NCBI GenBank assembly: GCA_023229985.1
Contig: JALNYF010000008.1
Location: 1 to 48,864 of the forward strand
Source of the DNA: Bacteroidales bacterium
GTDB taxonomy: Bacteria > Bacteroidota > Bacteroidia > Bacteroidales > WCHB1-69
DNA length: 48,864 nucleotides
Reading direction: 5' to 3'
In this document: positions 24,910 to 32,559 of the stretch, piece after piece
How positions within the stretch are numbered: position 1 is the stretch's first letter
Layout of the letters: each line of letters begins with the position of its first letter
Made by a program: the position numbers and the translations under genes
Notes under the pieces: generated by a model
What the model was told of the DNA's origin: nothing
Databases searched by the model: none
The model's input: the letters and a program-made list of their open reading frames with translations, nothing else

Positions 24910-26424
24910 ATGAGAAATAACGATAAATCTCCGAAAGTTCGGGCATTTAGCAAAGACAGACCGGCTCGCAAAAGCGGAGGCGACAGACCTAATTCTTCGA
25001 AAAAACGAGTACTCCACAGAGAAGGAGATGAAGCAAGTGATGAAAACGGCGCAAAACGAAACTTTCGTAGCGAAAGAAACGACCGTCCGAAACGTCCTTA
25101 TACTAGAAAATCCGACAATGAACGCGGCGAAAGACGTCCTTACACTAGAAAATCCGATGATGAACGCGGCGAAAGACGCCCTTATACCAGAAAATCCGAC
25201 AACGAACGCGGCGAAAGACGTCCTTACACTAGAAAATCCGATAGCGAACGCGGCGAAAGACGTCCTTACACTAGAAAATCCGATGATGAACGCGGCGAAA
25301 GACGTCCTTATACCAGAAAATCCGATAGCGAAGGTGGCGAAAGACGTCCTTACACCAGAAAGTCCGATGATGAACGCGGCGAAAGACGTCCTTACACCAG
25401 AAAGTCCGATGATGAACGCGGCGAAAGACGTCCTTACACTAGAAAGTCTGATGATGAACGCGGCGAAAGACGTCCTTACACTAGAAAGTCCGATAACGAA
25501 CGCGGCGAAAGACGTTCTTTCTCAAAAGGGAATGACGACCGCAAACGTTCTTTCTCTAAAGGTACACGACCTGAAATCACACCCAAACGGAGAAAACGTC
25601 GTGATGTTACTGCCGAATCCGAGATTTTAACTGAAATTGTAGATAGAAGAAAACGCGAAGGTCGCCCTTCAAAAGCCAAAGTTCAAATTCGCTCTTTGGA
25701 ATATGAAGAACAATATACACCCGTTCGCTTAAACAAATACATCGCCAATGCCGGCGTATGTTCCCGACGAGAAGCTGATACACTGATAGTTGCGGGTGCC
25801 ATTGCTGTGAACGGAAATGTTGTTACAGAGTTAGGATTTAAAGTAAACCCAACCGATGAAGTTCGTTTTGGGGATAAAGTATTGCAGCGCGAAAAACCGG
25901 TTTATTTGCTGTTGAACAAACCCAAAGATTACATCACTACTATGTACGACGAGTTTGATAGAAAAGATGTGATGGAATTAGTGAGAGGTGCGTGCAAAGA
26001 GCGTATTTATCCGGTAGGCAGATTAGACCGCGACACGACCGGTTTGTTGTTGTTTACCAATGATGGCGAAATGACCAAGAAACTCACCCACCCTAAGCAT
26101 AAGATTAAGAAAATATATCATGTCAGCTTAGACAAGAATTTAAAAGTTCCTGATTTTGAAGCTATTGTAAATGGACTTGAGTTTGATGATGAGATGATTG
26201 TTCCAGACGAATTAGCTTATGTCGGTAATTCAAAAAGTGAAATTGGAATTACCATTCATTCCGGGAAAAATCGTATTGTGCGCCGAATTTTTGAATCATT
26301 AGGCTATCAGGTAGAAAAATTAGATCGGGTTATTTTTGCCGGGCTAACCAAAAAAGATTTACCGCGTGGAAGCTGGCGTTTCTTAACGCAAGGCGAAATC
26401 AATATTTTAAAAATGATCAATTAG
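24910..26424 (+). CDS. Pseudouridine synthase (RsuA/RluB family) with repetitive basic N-terminus
   Basis: From the ATG at 24910 the product has 504 residues. The first 270 or so are disordered, very Arg/Lys/Asp/Glu-rich, and include ten copies of RPYTRKSDxERGER. Then comes an S4 RNA-binding domain (VRLNKYIANAGVCSRREADTLI) and a catalytic pseudouridine synthase domain with the nucleophile Asp373 in GRLDRDTTGLLLF, LLNKPKDYITT and GKNRIVRRIFESLGYQV. The family converts specific uridines of 23S (RluB/RluE/RluF) or 16S (RsuA) rRNA. The long N-terminus probably adds nonspecific RNA affinity. The gene converges on galE with a 4-base overlap of stops. Confidence 0.93.
   Translation: MRNNDKSPKVRAFSKDRPARKSGGDRPNSSKKRVLHREGDEASDENGAKRNFRSERNDRPKRPYTRKSDNERGERRPYTRKSDDERGERRPYTRKSDNERGERRPYTRKSDSERGERRPYTRKSDDERGERRPYTRKSDSEGGERRPYTRKSDDERGERRPYTRKSDDERGERRPYTRKSDDERGERRPYTRKSDNERGERRSFSKGNDDRKRSFSKGTRPEITPKRRKRRDVTAESEILTEIVDRRKREGRPSKAKVQIRSLEYEEQYTPVRLNKYIANAGVCSRREADTLIVAGAIAVNGNVVTELGFKVNPTDEVRFGDKVLQREKPVYLLLNKPKDYITTMYDEFDRKDVMELVRGACKERIYPVGRLDRDTTGLLLFTNDGEMTKKLTHPKHKIKKIYHVSLDKNLKVPDFEAIVNGLEFDDEMIVPDELAYVGNSKSEIGITIHSGKNRIVRRIFESLGYQVEKLDRVIFAGLTKKDLPRGSWRFLTQGEINILKMIN
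25093..25512 (+). repeat. Ten tandem 42-bp in-frame repeats
   Basis: Ten head-to-tail units of 42 bases encode RPYTRKSDxERGER, with x being N, D or S; the sixth unit has G for R (SEGGER). Units differ mostly at third positions (TATACTAG, TACACTAG, TACACCAG). There are no spacers, so it is not a CRISPR array. Such repeats can change copy number by slippage or be collapsed in an assembly. Confidence 0.97.
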
Positions 26425-27440
26425 CTTAATTCTTGCTGCCATTTCCAAGCAGAAAGTATCATATCTTCAACATTATAGCGACAGTTCCAGCCCAAAAGCA
26501 AATTAGCTTTTTGGCTGTTGCTATAAATGGCGGGAATGTCACCTTGACGCCGCTCTCCAAATACATAATTCAATTTCCGGTTCGTGATTTTTTCAAAAGC
26601 GTGAATCATTTCCAAAACCGAAACGCCGTTGCCACTTCCCAAGTTAAAGACCTCACAATTGACATCGTTTTTATGATTAATGAGGAATTGGAGAGCCTTC
26701 ACGTGGGCATCTGCAATATCAGAAACGTGGATATAATCACGAATACAAGAGCCATCGCGCGTTTCATAATCCGTACCGTAAACGGTCATTTGCTGACGTT
26801 TTCCGATACCTGTTTCCATTAAAATTGGAAACAGATTATTGGGTTGGTCGGACGACAATTCTCCATTTTTTCCACTCATATCGGCTCCTACCGGATTGAA
26901 GTATCGGAGCAGGACAAATTGAAGTTCGGGGTGAATGTGCGCAAAAGAACGAATCATTTTTTCCCCAATCTGTTTGGTATGAGCGTATGGGCAAAAAGCC
27001 TCTCCGATAGGCGTTTCCTCGGACACGGGAAGTTGTTCGACCTCGCCATAAATAGAACAGGAAGATGAAAAAATAAAATGGGGAATATGATATTGATCGC
27101 AGGCTTCCAGCACGTTGGCAAGGGAATTGAGATTATTCCGATAATAGCTTAAGGGTTTGTCAACAGATTCAGGCACAGACTTATATGCTGTGAAATGGAT
27201 AATTCCGTCAATTTGTTTTTGATGATCCAAAAAATGAAACAGTGCCGCTTTATCACAAAGGTCAACATCATAATTAACGACACTCACGCCGCAAACGGCT
27301 TCAATTCTGTCCATCGTACCGGGAGCAGAGCGACTGTAATTATCAACTGAGATAACTTCAAACTCACGGCTTTTAATCAATTCAATCAGCGTGTGAGAAC
27401 CGATATAGCCGTTTCCACCGGTGACTAAGATTCTTTTCAT
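26421..27440 (-). CDS. galE: UDP-glucose 4-epimerase
   Basis: The 339-residue short-chain dehydrogenase-type enzyme interconverts UDP-glucose and UDP-galactose (or the N-acetyl forms) with bound NAD. It has GGNGYIGSH near residue 8, the catalytic SSS followed by YAHTKQ (Tyr and Lys), LRYFNPVGAD, and RDGSCIRDYIHVSDIADAH, all typical of GalE. Length is standard. It follows the WlbA-like gene by 6 bases, so the pair makes a sugar-nucleotide operon, probably for surface glycans. Its stop interlocks with that of the convergent gene. Confidence 0.95.
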   Translation of the reverse strand: MKRILVTGGNGYIGSHTLIELIKSREFEVISVDNYSRSAPGTMDRIEAVCGVSVVNYDVDLCDKAALFHFLDHQKQIDGIIHFTAYKSVPESVDKPLSYYRNNLNSLANVLEACDQYHIPHFIFSSSCSIYGEVEQLPVSEETPIGEAFCPYAHTKQIGEKMIRSFAHIHPELQFVLLRYFNPVGADMSGKNGELSSDQPNNLFPILMETGIGKRQQMTVYGTDYETRDGSCIRDYIHVSDIADAHVKALQFLINHKNDVNCEVFNLGSGNGVSVLEMIHAFEKITNRKLNYVFGERRQGDIPAIYSNSQKANLLLGWNCRYNVEDMILSAWKWQQELS

Positions 27441-27446
27441 TAAAAA

Positions 27447-28400
27447 TTACTCTTTAAGTGATTGCAAGAAAGGATGATAGTCATTTTGAATACCAATCGG
27501 TTCGGTATTGCGAATGCTTTGGCACAGCCCAACATAATTATACGCGTCTTTGAGTGTAAAGCCCTCGCCGTTCAATATTTTTTGATAAGAAACGGTATGT
27601 AAATCCGTAAATCCCTCGCTAAACTCAAATTGCTCGTCACCGATCATAATGGAGCGATAGGTCGTTTTACCGGTTGCCCGCACCTCCGCCGGCACAAAAT
27701 TGGCGTCCAAGCTCAGGAACCAACGCACGCGGGCGCGTTCCAGATATAAAAAGCCGGCTGCCGTGGATTCAGATTTGTAATGAACAATGTTCTCTTTTAC
27801 ATTTCCAAAGATGCTGGTCAGCATATCAAAAAGATGAACCCCGATATTGGTGGTTATTCCGCCGGATTTTTCCATATCGGATTTCCAAGAATAGTAATAC
27901 CATTTTCCCCGCCCGGTAATGTACGCCAAATCAATGTCATAAATTTTCCCCGAATGATCGTTTTCTATTTTTTCTTTTAGTTTTAAAACGGAAGGGTGAA
28001 GTCGGAGTTGCAAAATATGAAAGATCTTTTTGCCGGTATCCTTCTCCAATTCTCCCAAACCATCTAAATTCCAAGTATTGAGCACGAGCGGTTTTTCGCA
28101 AATGGCAAAAGCATTGTTGCGAAGTGCCAAACGAATATGGGCATCGTGCAGATAATTGGGTGAACAAATGGAAATATAGTCCACTGCTTGTGATTTATCT
28201 TTTTTGGAAAGGCGATAAATATGTCGGTCAAAACGCTCGGACTCAAGGAAAAGAGCAGCATTCGGAAAATAGCGGTCGATAATGCCGACGCTGTCGGATT
28301 TATCCAAAATGGCAACCAAATTATTATTTGTTTCTTTAATGGCTTGCATGTGCCGTGGCGCAATATAACCCGCAGCACCGATGAGAGCAAAATTATTCAT
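27447..28400 (-). CDS. WlbA/WbpB-like UDP-GlcNAcA 3-dehydrogenase (Gfo/Idh/MocA family)
   Basis: The 317-residue oxidoreductase starts with a Rossmann motif (ALIGAAGYIAPRHMQAI), and has SICSPNYLHDAHI, CEKPLVLN with the catalytic Lys, ILQLRLHPSV, and GGITTNIGVHLFDMLTSIFG with the active-site His. This block pattern fits WlbA/WbpB, which oxidise the 3-position of UDP-N-acetylglucosaminuronate on the way to diamino uronic acids in LPS. The aminotransferase and acetyltransferase partners are not beside it, so the exact substrate is inferred. It is cotranscribed with galE and driven from the palindromic divergent promoter region at 28461-28520. Confidence 0.85.
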   Translation of the reverse strand: MNNFALIGAAGYIAPRHMQAIKETNNNLVAILDKSDSVGIIDRYFPNAALFLESERFDRHIYRLSKKDKSQAVDYISICSPNYLHDAHIRLALRNNAFAICEKPLVLNTWNLDGLGELEKDTGKKIFHILQLRLHPSVLKLKEKIENDHSGKIYDIDLAYITGRGKWYYYSWKSDMEKSGGITTNIGVHLFDMLTSIFGNVKENIVHYKSESTAAGFLYLERARVRWFLSLDANFVPAEVRATGKTTYRSIMIGDEQFEFSEGFTDLHTVSYQKILNGEGFTLKDAYNYVGLCQSIRNTEPIGIQNDYHPFLQSLKE

Positions 28401-28460
28401 TTTTGTAATTTAATGATATAGAATAGTTTATTTAATATTTCCAATTCTTGTTTAGGCTCG

Positions 28461-28468
28461 CAAAAGTA
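28461..28468 (-). promoter_or_regulatory. -7 box (TACTTTTG) for the wlbA-like/galE pair
   Basis: On the minus strand TACTTTTG followed by C matches TAnnTTTG, 60 bases upstream of the ATG at 28400. It forms the end of the left arm of the 20-base inverted repeat. Confidence 0.65.
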
Positions 28469-28512
28469 CATGATTTTTTTAAATCCCCTGCCCTCAATTA
28501 AAAAAAATCATG

Positions 28513-28520
28513 TACTTTTG
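28513..28520 (+). promoter_or_regulatory. -7 box (TACTTTTG) for the C1 peptidase operon
   Basis: TACTTTTG matches TAnnTTTG, 22 bases upstream of the ATG at 28543. It is the mirror image of the box at 28461-28468. Confidence 0.65.
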
Positions 28521-28542
28521 TCACGTTTTTAAACTATCTATT

Positions 28543-29964
28543 ATGAAATTGAATAATATCTACACATTGTTGATAATAAATGCAATGCTGGTGTTGCCAT
28601 TGGCGGCACAGGACAACGGAATTACACCCGATATGCTCAGTACCATTCAAAAATCATACGCCAAAACTGCGAGCAACAAAGCACTTCAAAATGCCATCGT
28701 TAATAACGATATCAACAAATTGGCGATGAGTTACGAGAATGCCGGTGCTTTTGACAGCTATTTTTCAAATAAAGTTAATTCACAGGCAATTTCTGATCAA
28801 AAGTCATCCGGACGCTGCTGGCTTTTTACCGGAATGAATGTTTTGCGTTCCAAAACAATCACACAACATGATTTGCCGGCAGATTTCCAATTTTCGCAAG
28901 TCCATATTTTCTTCTGGGACCAATTGGAAAAAGCAAACCTCTTCCTGCAAGCCGTCATTGATACCAAAAATCTGCCATTTGATGATAAAAAAGTGGAATG
29001 GCTTTTCAAAAATCCCATTGGCGATGGCGGACAATTTACCGGTGTTGCTAACCTTATCGACAAATACGGCTTGGTGCCGATGGATGTGATGAAAGAGACC
29101 AACAGCAGCAATAATACACGCATCATGTCGAATCTTTTAAGCCTGAGATTACGGGAAGACGGCTTGAGATTACGCGAACTTTCCACTAAAAAAGGAACCA
29201 CAGAAGCATCTTTGCAATCTACAAAATTGGAGATGCTCAAATCCATCTATCAGATATTGGCACTCAACTTGGGCGAACCTCCCACTAAATTTAATTGGAC
29301 ACAACGCGATAAAAATGGGAAACCTATTGAAACAAAAGAATATACGCCCCTTTCTTTCCGCGAAAAATTTGCCAACGAGGATTTTTCTCATTACTATATG
29401 ATAATGAATGATCCCACCCGTGATTATTATCAAGTATATGAAATTGAATATGATAGACACATGTACGACGGTAATAATTGGAAATATTTGAATCTTCCGA
29501 TGGAAGAAATTGCAGAAATGGCAATCGCCTCCATCAAAGACAGTACCATGATGTATTTTTCATGCGATGTCGGAAAGTTTTTAGACCGCGAAAAAGGCTT
29601 TTTAGATGTTCATAATTATGATTATACTTCTTTGCTGGGTGTTGATTTTACGATGGATAAAAAAGAACGCGTGATGACTTTCGCCAGTGGCTCTTCCCAT
29701 GCCATGACCCTCTGCGCCGTGGATCTAAACGACCAAGGAAAACCGAACAAATGGATGGTCGAAAACAGCTGGGGAGCTTCATACGGATATAAAGGATTCC
29801 TTATTATGACCAACGATTGGTTCAATGAATATATGTTCAGATTAGTCATCGAAGACAAATATATTTCGGCGAAGAATTTAAAATTATTTGAAAACAAACC
29901 TATTATACTTCCGCCGTGGGATCCTATGTTCGCACCGGAAGATGAATCAATTTTTAATTATTAA
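28543..29964 (+). CDS. Secreted C1 family aminopeptidase (bleomycin hydrolase/PepC-like)
   Basis: From the ATG at 28543 the product has 473 residues, usual for the C1B family. Residues 1-22 are a signal peptide ending PLAA before Gln, so unlike classical cytosolic PepC it should be exported. The papain-like triad is visible: Cys92 in QKSSGRCWLF, His386 in SGSSHAMTLCAVD and Asn408 in WMVENSWG. The C-terminus FNY is not a T9SS domain. These enzymes form hexameric barrels and trim peptides from the N-terminus. A longer frame from 28510 begins before the -7 box and is rejected. The next gene starts 2 bases after the stop. Confidence 0.92.
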   Translation: MKLNNIYTLLIINAMLVLPLAAQDNGITPDMLSTIQKSYAKTASNKALQNAIVNNDINKLAMSYENAGAFDSYFSNKVNSQAISDQKSSGRCWLFTGMNVLRSKTITQHDLPADFQFSQVHIFFWDQLEKANLFLQAVIDTKNLPFDDKKVEWLFKNPIGDGGQFTGVANLIDKYGLVPMDVMKETNSSNNTRIMSNLLSLRLREDGLRLRELSTKKGTTEASLQSTKLEMLKSIYQILALNLGEPPTKFNWTQRDKNGKPIETKEYTPLSFREKFANEDFSHYYMIMNDPTRDYYQVYEIEYDRHMYDGNNWKYLNLPMEEIAEMAIASIKDSTMMYFSCDVGKFLDREKGFLDVHNYDYTSLLGVDFTMDKKERVMTFASGSSHAMTLCAVDLNDQGKPNKWMVENSWGASYGYKGFLIMTNDWFNEYMFRLVIEDKYISAKNLKLFENKPIILPPWDPMFAPEDESIFNY

Positions 29965-29966
29965 AA

Positions 29967-30731
29967 ATGGCAAAACAAAATAGTACCGTCAATTTATTTG
30001 TTCCTTGTTGTATGGATTTATTTGTTCCGCAAACTCCATATACCATCATCAACATTCTCAAGCAGTTGGACATATATTGTCATTACGAACCAGAGGCAAC
30101 ATGCTGCGGACGAGAATTTTATATGCGTGGAGAAATGGATATTGCCAAAGAATTGGCTTACAATTATATCAATTATTTCCATGCGAAACAGATAGGGGTC
30201 GATAGGTTCGAGGCTCACCCCATTATCATTCCTTCTGCCGATTGCGCTGCCTATATTAAAAAAAGTCTGCCCGAGCTCTGTTCAACCATGGCGCTCCCCG
30301 CAGAAATTAAATACTTCGTCCAGCACACATACGAATTGTGCGACTACCTTGTCAACGTGGCAAGAATCACTAAACTGAATAATTCTTTTCCACATCGCGT
30401 TTTCTATTTCGAATCTTGTGCAGCGCGTAACTACTATCAACTGGGCGATGAGGTACAAACCCTTCTCTCCAATACAGAAGGTTTGACGCTCTTCACGGAC
30501 CCCGAAATGAAACTTTGCTGCTCCGCTCACGGCAGTTTTGCCATGCACAATGGAGAGCTATCTGAATATCTGCTTAAAATGATTGTCGATCGAATCATGA
30601 AAAACGATATCGAATATATTACCTCAACCGATACACACTGCCTGCAATTCATTGATGCTTACCTGCAAACGCGTCAGGACTTATCGGTTGAAGTTATTCC
30701 CATTCCGGAAATACTCAATGCCCACAAATAG
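29967..30731 (+). CDS. (Fe-S)-binding CCG-domain protein, LutA/YkgE-like orphan
   Basis: The 254-residue soluble protein has the two-domain CCG layout of LutA/LldE and heterodisulfide reductase B-type subunits. The first half has VPCCMDLFVP (Cys14-Cys15) and TCCGREF (Cys46-Cys47-Gly48). The second has PSADCAAYIKK, FESCAARNYYQLGDE and KLCCSAHGSFAMHNGEL. In the second CCG motif Gly is replaced by Ser (CCSAHG for the usual CCGFGG), but the Cys pair is kept. LutA works with LutB and LutC in lactate oxidation; neither is adjacent. Its electron partner is unknown. Confidence 0.8.
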   Translation: MAKQNSTVNLFVPCCMDLFVPQTPYTIINILKQLDIYCHYEPEATCCGREFYMRGEMDIAKELAYNYINYFHAKQIGVDRFEAHPIIIPSADCAAYIKKSLPELCSTMALPAEIKYFVQHTYELCDYLVNVARITKLNNSFPHRVFYFESCAARNYYQLGDEVQTLLSNTEGLTLFTDPEMKLCCSAHGSFAMHNGELSEYLLKMIVDRIMKNDIEYITSTDTHCLQFIDAYLQTRQDLSVEVIPIPEILNAHK

Positions 30732-30769
30732 AATATCCGTATGATGATGATTCAAATTAATAGTTATCA

Positions 30770-32050
30770 ATGAAAGTTTTAATGTTTGGGTGGGAGTTCC
30801 CGCCCCATATTTCGGGCGGTTTAGGGACAGCCTGCTATGGCTTAACGAAAGGATTATCCTACCATGGTGTTGATGTGGCATTGGTTGTCCCGAAAGCCTT
30901 TGGTGACGAAGATGAACGAAATGTCCGCATTTTAAATGCAAGTGATGTTGAAATCGACATCAGAAATAGCGAAATGTTTCACTATTCCAACGAAATCTCC
31001 TACATCGAAATTAACTCGCACTTACTTCCCTACATCGGATTAGATGATTATTTTAATGTTGTCAATCAATTAGAAAGCGGAGTATTTGCGCAAGAGAGTA
31101 TCTCCAAAGAGAAACGTCGCTATATCTTTTCCGGCGGCTATGGGCATAACCTGATGGAAGAAGTAAACAAATATGCTCTTGTGGCAGCTGAAATTGCCCA
31201 AACCGAAGAATTTGACATCATTCACGCACACGATTGGCTGACCTACCGCGCCGGTATCGCCGCCCAACGCGTGAGCGGAAAACCATTAGTCGTTCATATT
31301 CACGCAACCGAATATGACCGCTCCGGAGAGAATAATCGAAACGACATCGTCTATAACATCGAAAAAGAAGGAATGGAGGCTGCCAATATGGTGTGCGCCG
31401 TGAGTAACTTAACCCGAAATATAGTCATCGAAAAATACAATATCCCTGAAAATAAGGTCGTTACACTTCACAATGCGGTTGAACCCAATTCTCATAACAT
31501 CAATTCCCAAAAGCATTTAAAAGAAAAAATCGTTACTTTCCTCGGACGTGTAACCTTTCAAAAAGGTCCCGAATATTTTGTCGAAACTGCCAAAAAAGTA
31601 TTAGAAAAAGATGATAATGTGCGTTTTGTATTGGCAGGAGACGGCGATATGATGCCTCGCGTCATTGAACGTGTGGCAGAACTTGGAATTTCCGATAAAT
31701 TTCACTTTACCGGCTTTTTGCGCGGTGAAGACATCGACAAGATGTTTGGAATGAGCGATGTATATGTCATGCCTTCCATTTCTGAACCATTCGGAATCTC
31801 ACCCTTAGAAGCCATGCAATCCAACGTACCGGTTATCATTTCCAAGCAATCCGGTGTGTCGGAAGTTCTGCAATATGCCATCAAAGTCGATTTCTGGGAT
31901 ATCGACGCTACCGCTGACGCCATTTACGGAATTTTGCACTACCCCGCCCTATCTCATATTTTTTCTGTCAAAGGAAATGAAGAAGTCAATAACCTGAAGT
32001 GGGAACACGTTGGCTCCAAACTAAAATCATTGTACCAATCTCTGTTATAA
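30770..32050 (+). CDS. GT4 glycosyltransferase, glycogen synthase-like
   Basis: The 426-residue GT-B enzyme opens MKVLMFGWEFPPHISGGLGTACYGLTKGL, with the donor-loop Gly-rich motif seen in starch/glycogen synthases, and has AHDWLTYRAG, VVHIHATEYDRSG and the C-terminal nucleotide-sugar site VMPSISEPFGISPLEAMQSNVPVI (Glu and Glu of the EX7E motif). GT4 enzymes of this type use UDP- or ADP-glucose. Its position just before coaD and the GT3-GT35 fusion suggests a role in making or priming alpha-glucan. It could instead be a surface glycan enzyme; the context favours glycogen. Confidence 0.85.
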   Translation: MKVLMFGWEFPPHISGGLGTACYGLTKGLSYHGVDVALVVPKAFGDEDERNVRILNASDVEIDIRNSEMFHYSNEISYIEINSHLLPYIGLDDYFNVVNQLESGVFAQESISKEKRRYIFSGGYGHNLMEEVNKYALVAAEIAQTEEFDIIHAHDWLTYRAGIAAQRVSGKPLVVHIHATEYDRSGENNRNDIVYNIEKEGMEAANMVCAVSNLTRNIVIEKYNIPENKVVTLHNAVEPNSHNINSQKHLKEKIVTFLGRVTFQKGPEYFVETAKKVLEKDDNVRFVLAGDGDMMPRVIERVAELGISDKFHFTGFLRGEDIDKMFGMSDVYVMPSISEPFGISPLEAMQSNVPVIISKQSGVSEVLQYAIKVDFWDIDATADAIYGILHYPALSHIFSVKGNEEVNNLKWEHVGSKLKSLYQSLL

Positions 32051-32090
32051 CCATCTGATAAAGAATAATAAACTAAACTGATTCTTTTCC

Positions 32091-32555
32091 ATGAAAATTG
32101 CCGTTTTCCCGGGTTCATTTGACCCCATCACCAAAGGACATGTTGCCGTTCTTCGTTCAGCACTGCCCATTTTTGACAAAATTTACGTTGCTATTGGCAC
32201 CAATAGCACAAAAAAAACCATGTTTCCGCTTGCCAAACGAAAAGAGTGGATTCAACAATGCTTTCTCGGTGAACAGAAAATTGAAGTTATTGATTATCAA
32301 ATATTAACAGTTGAACTTTGCCGACAATTAGGTGCAGAATACATCATTCGCGGCATTCGCAATACCTTGGATTTCCAATACGAAAAAGATATTGCCCACG
32401 CCAACAAACAGTTAAACCCACAAGTTGAAACCCTATTCTTCGCCACAACGATTGAATATTCCCATATATCCTCGTCCATGGTGCGCGACGTTTACCTCAA
32501 CCACGGAGATTGCTCTCCGTTTATACCCGATTGTTACCAATTAAATATAGAATAA
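32091..32555 (+). CDS. coaD: Phosphopantetheine adenylyltransferase
   Basis: The 154-residue enzyme transfers AMP from ATP to 4'-phosphopantetheine, the penultimate step of coenzyme A synthesis. It has the nucleotidyltransferase signature GSFDPITKGH (residues 8-17), IRGIRNTLDFQYEKDIAHANKQL and ISSSMVRDV near the C-terminus. Length is normal. It lies between two glucan genes, 40 bases after the GT4 gene and 4 bases before the fusion gene, so it shares their transcript without a pathway link. Confidence 0.96.
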   Translation: MKIAVFPGSFDPITKGHVAVLRSALPIFDKIYVAIGTNSTKKTMFPLAKRKEWIQQCFLGEQKIEVIDYQILTVELCRQLGAEYIIRGIRNTLDFQYEKDIAHANKQLNPQVETLFFATTIEYSHISSSMVRDVYLNHGDCSPFIPDCYQLNIE

Positions 32556-32559
32556 TAAG

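Larger units (their letters stand above)
28461..28520. repeat. Perfect 20-bp inverted repeat containing two divergent promoters
   Basis: Bases 28461-28480 and 28501-28520 are exact reverse complements, separated by a 20-base spacer that does not continue the symmetry. Each arm carries a TACTTTTG box at its outer end, one for the minus-strand operon and one for the plus-strand operon, each preceded by a seven-base A-run and TCATG on its own strand. Confidence 0.95.

Noticed and set aside
25093..25512. Tandem repeats as a CRISPR array
   Set aside because: Units follow each other without spacers, are in frame, and no cas genes are near.
25028..25630. A 200-codon open frame in another phase through the 42-bp repeats
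   Set aside because: Repeats whose length is a multiple of three keep any stop-free phase open. The peptide is a low-complexity by-product (LENPMMNAAKDV units) of the real gene.
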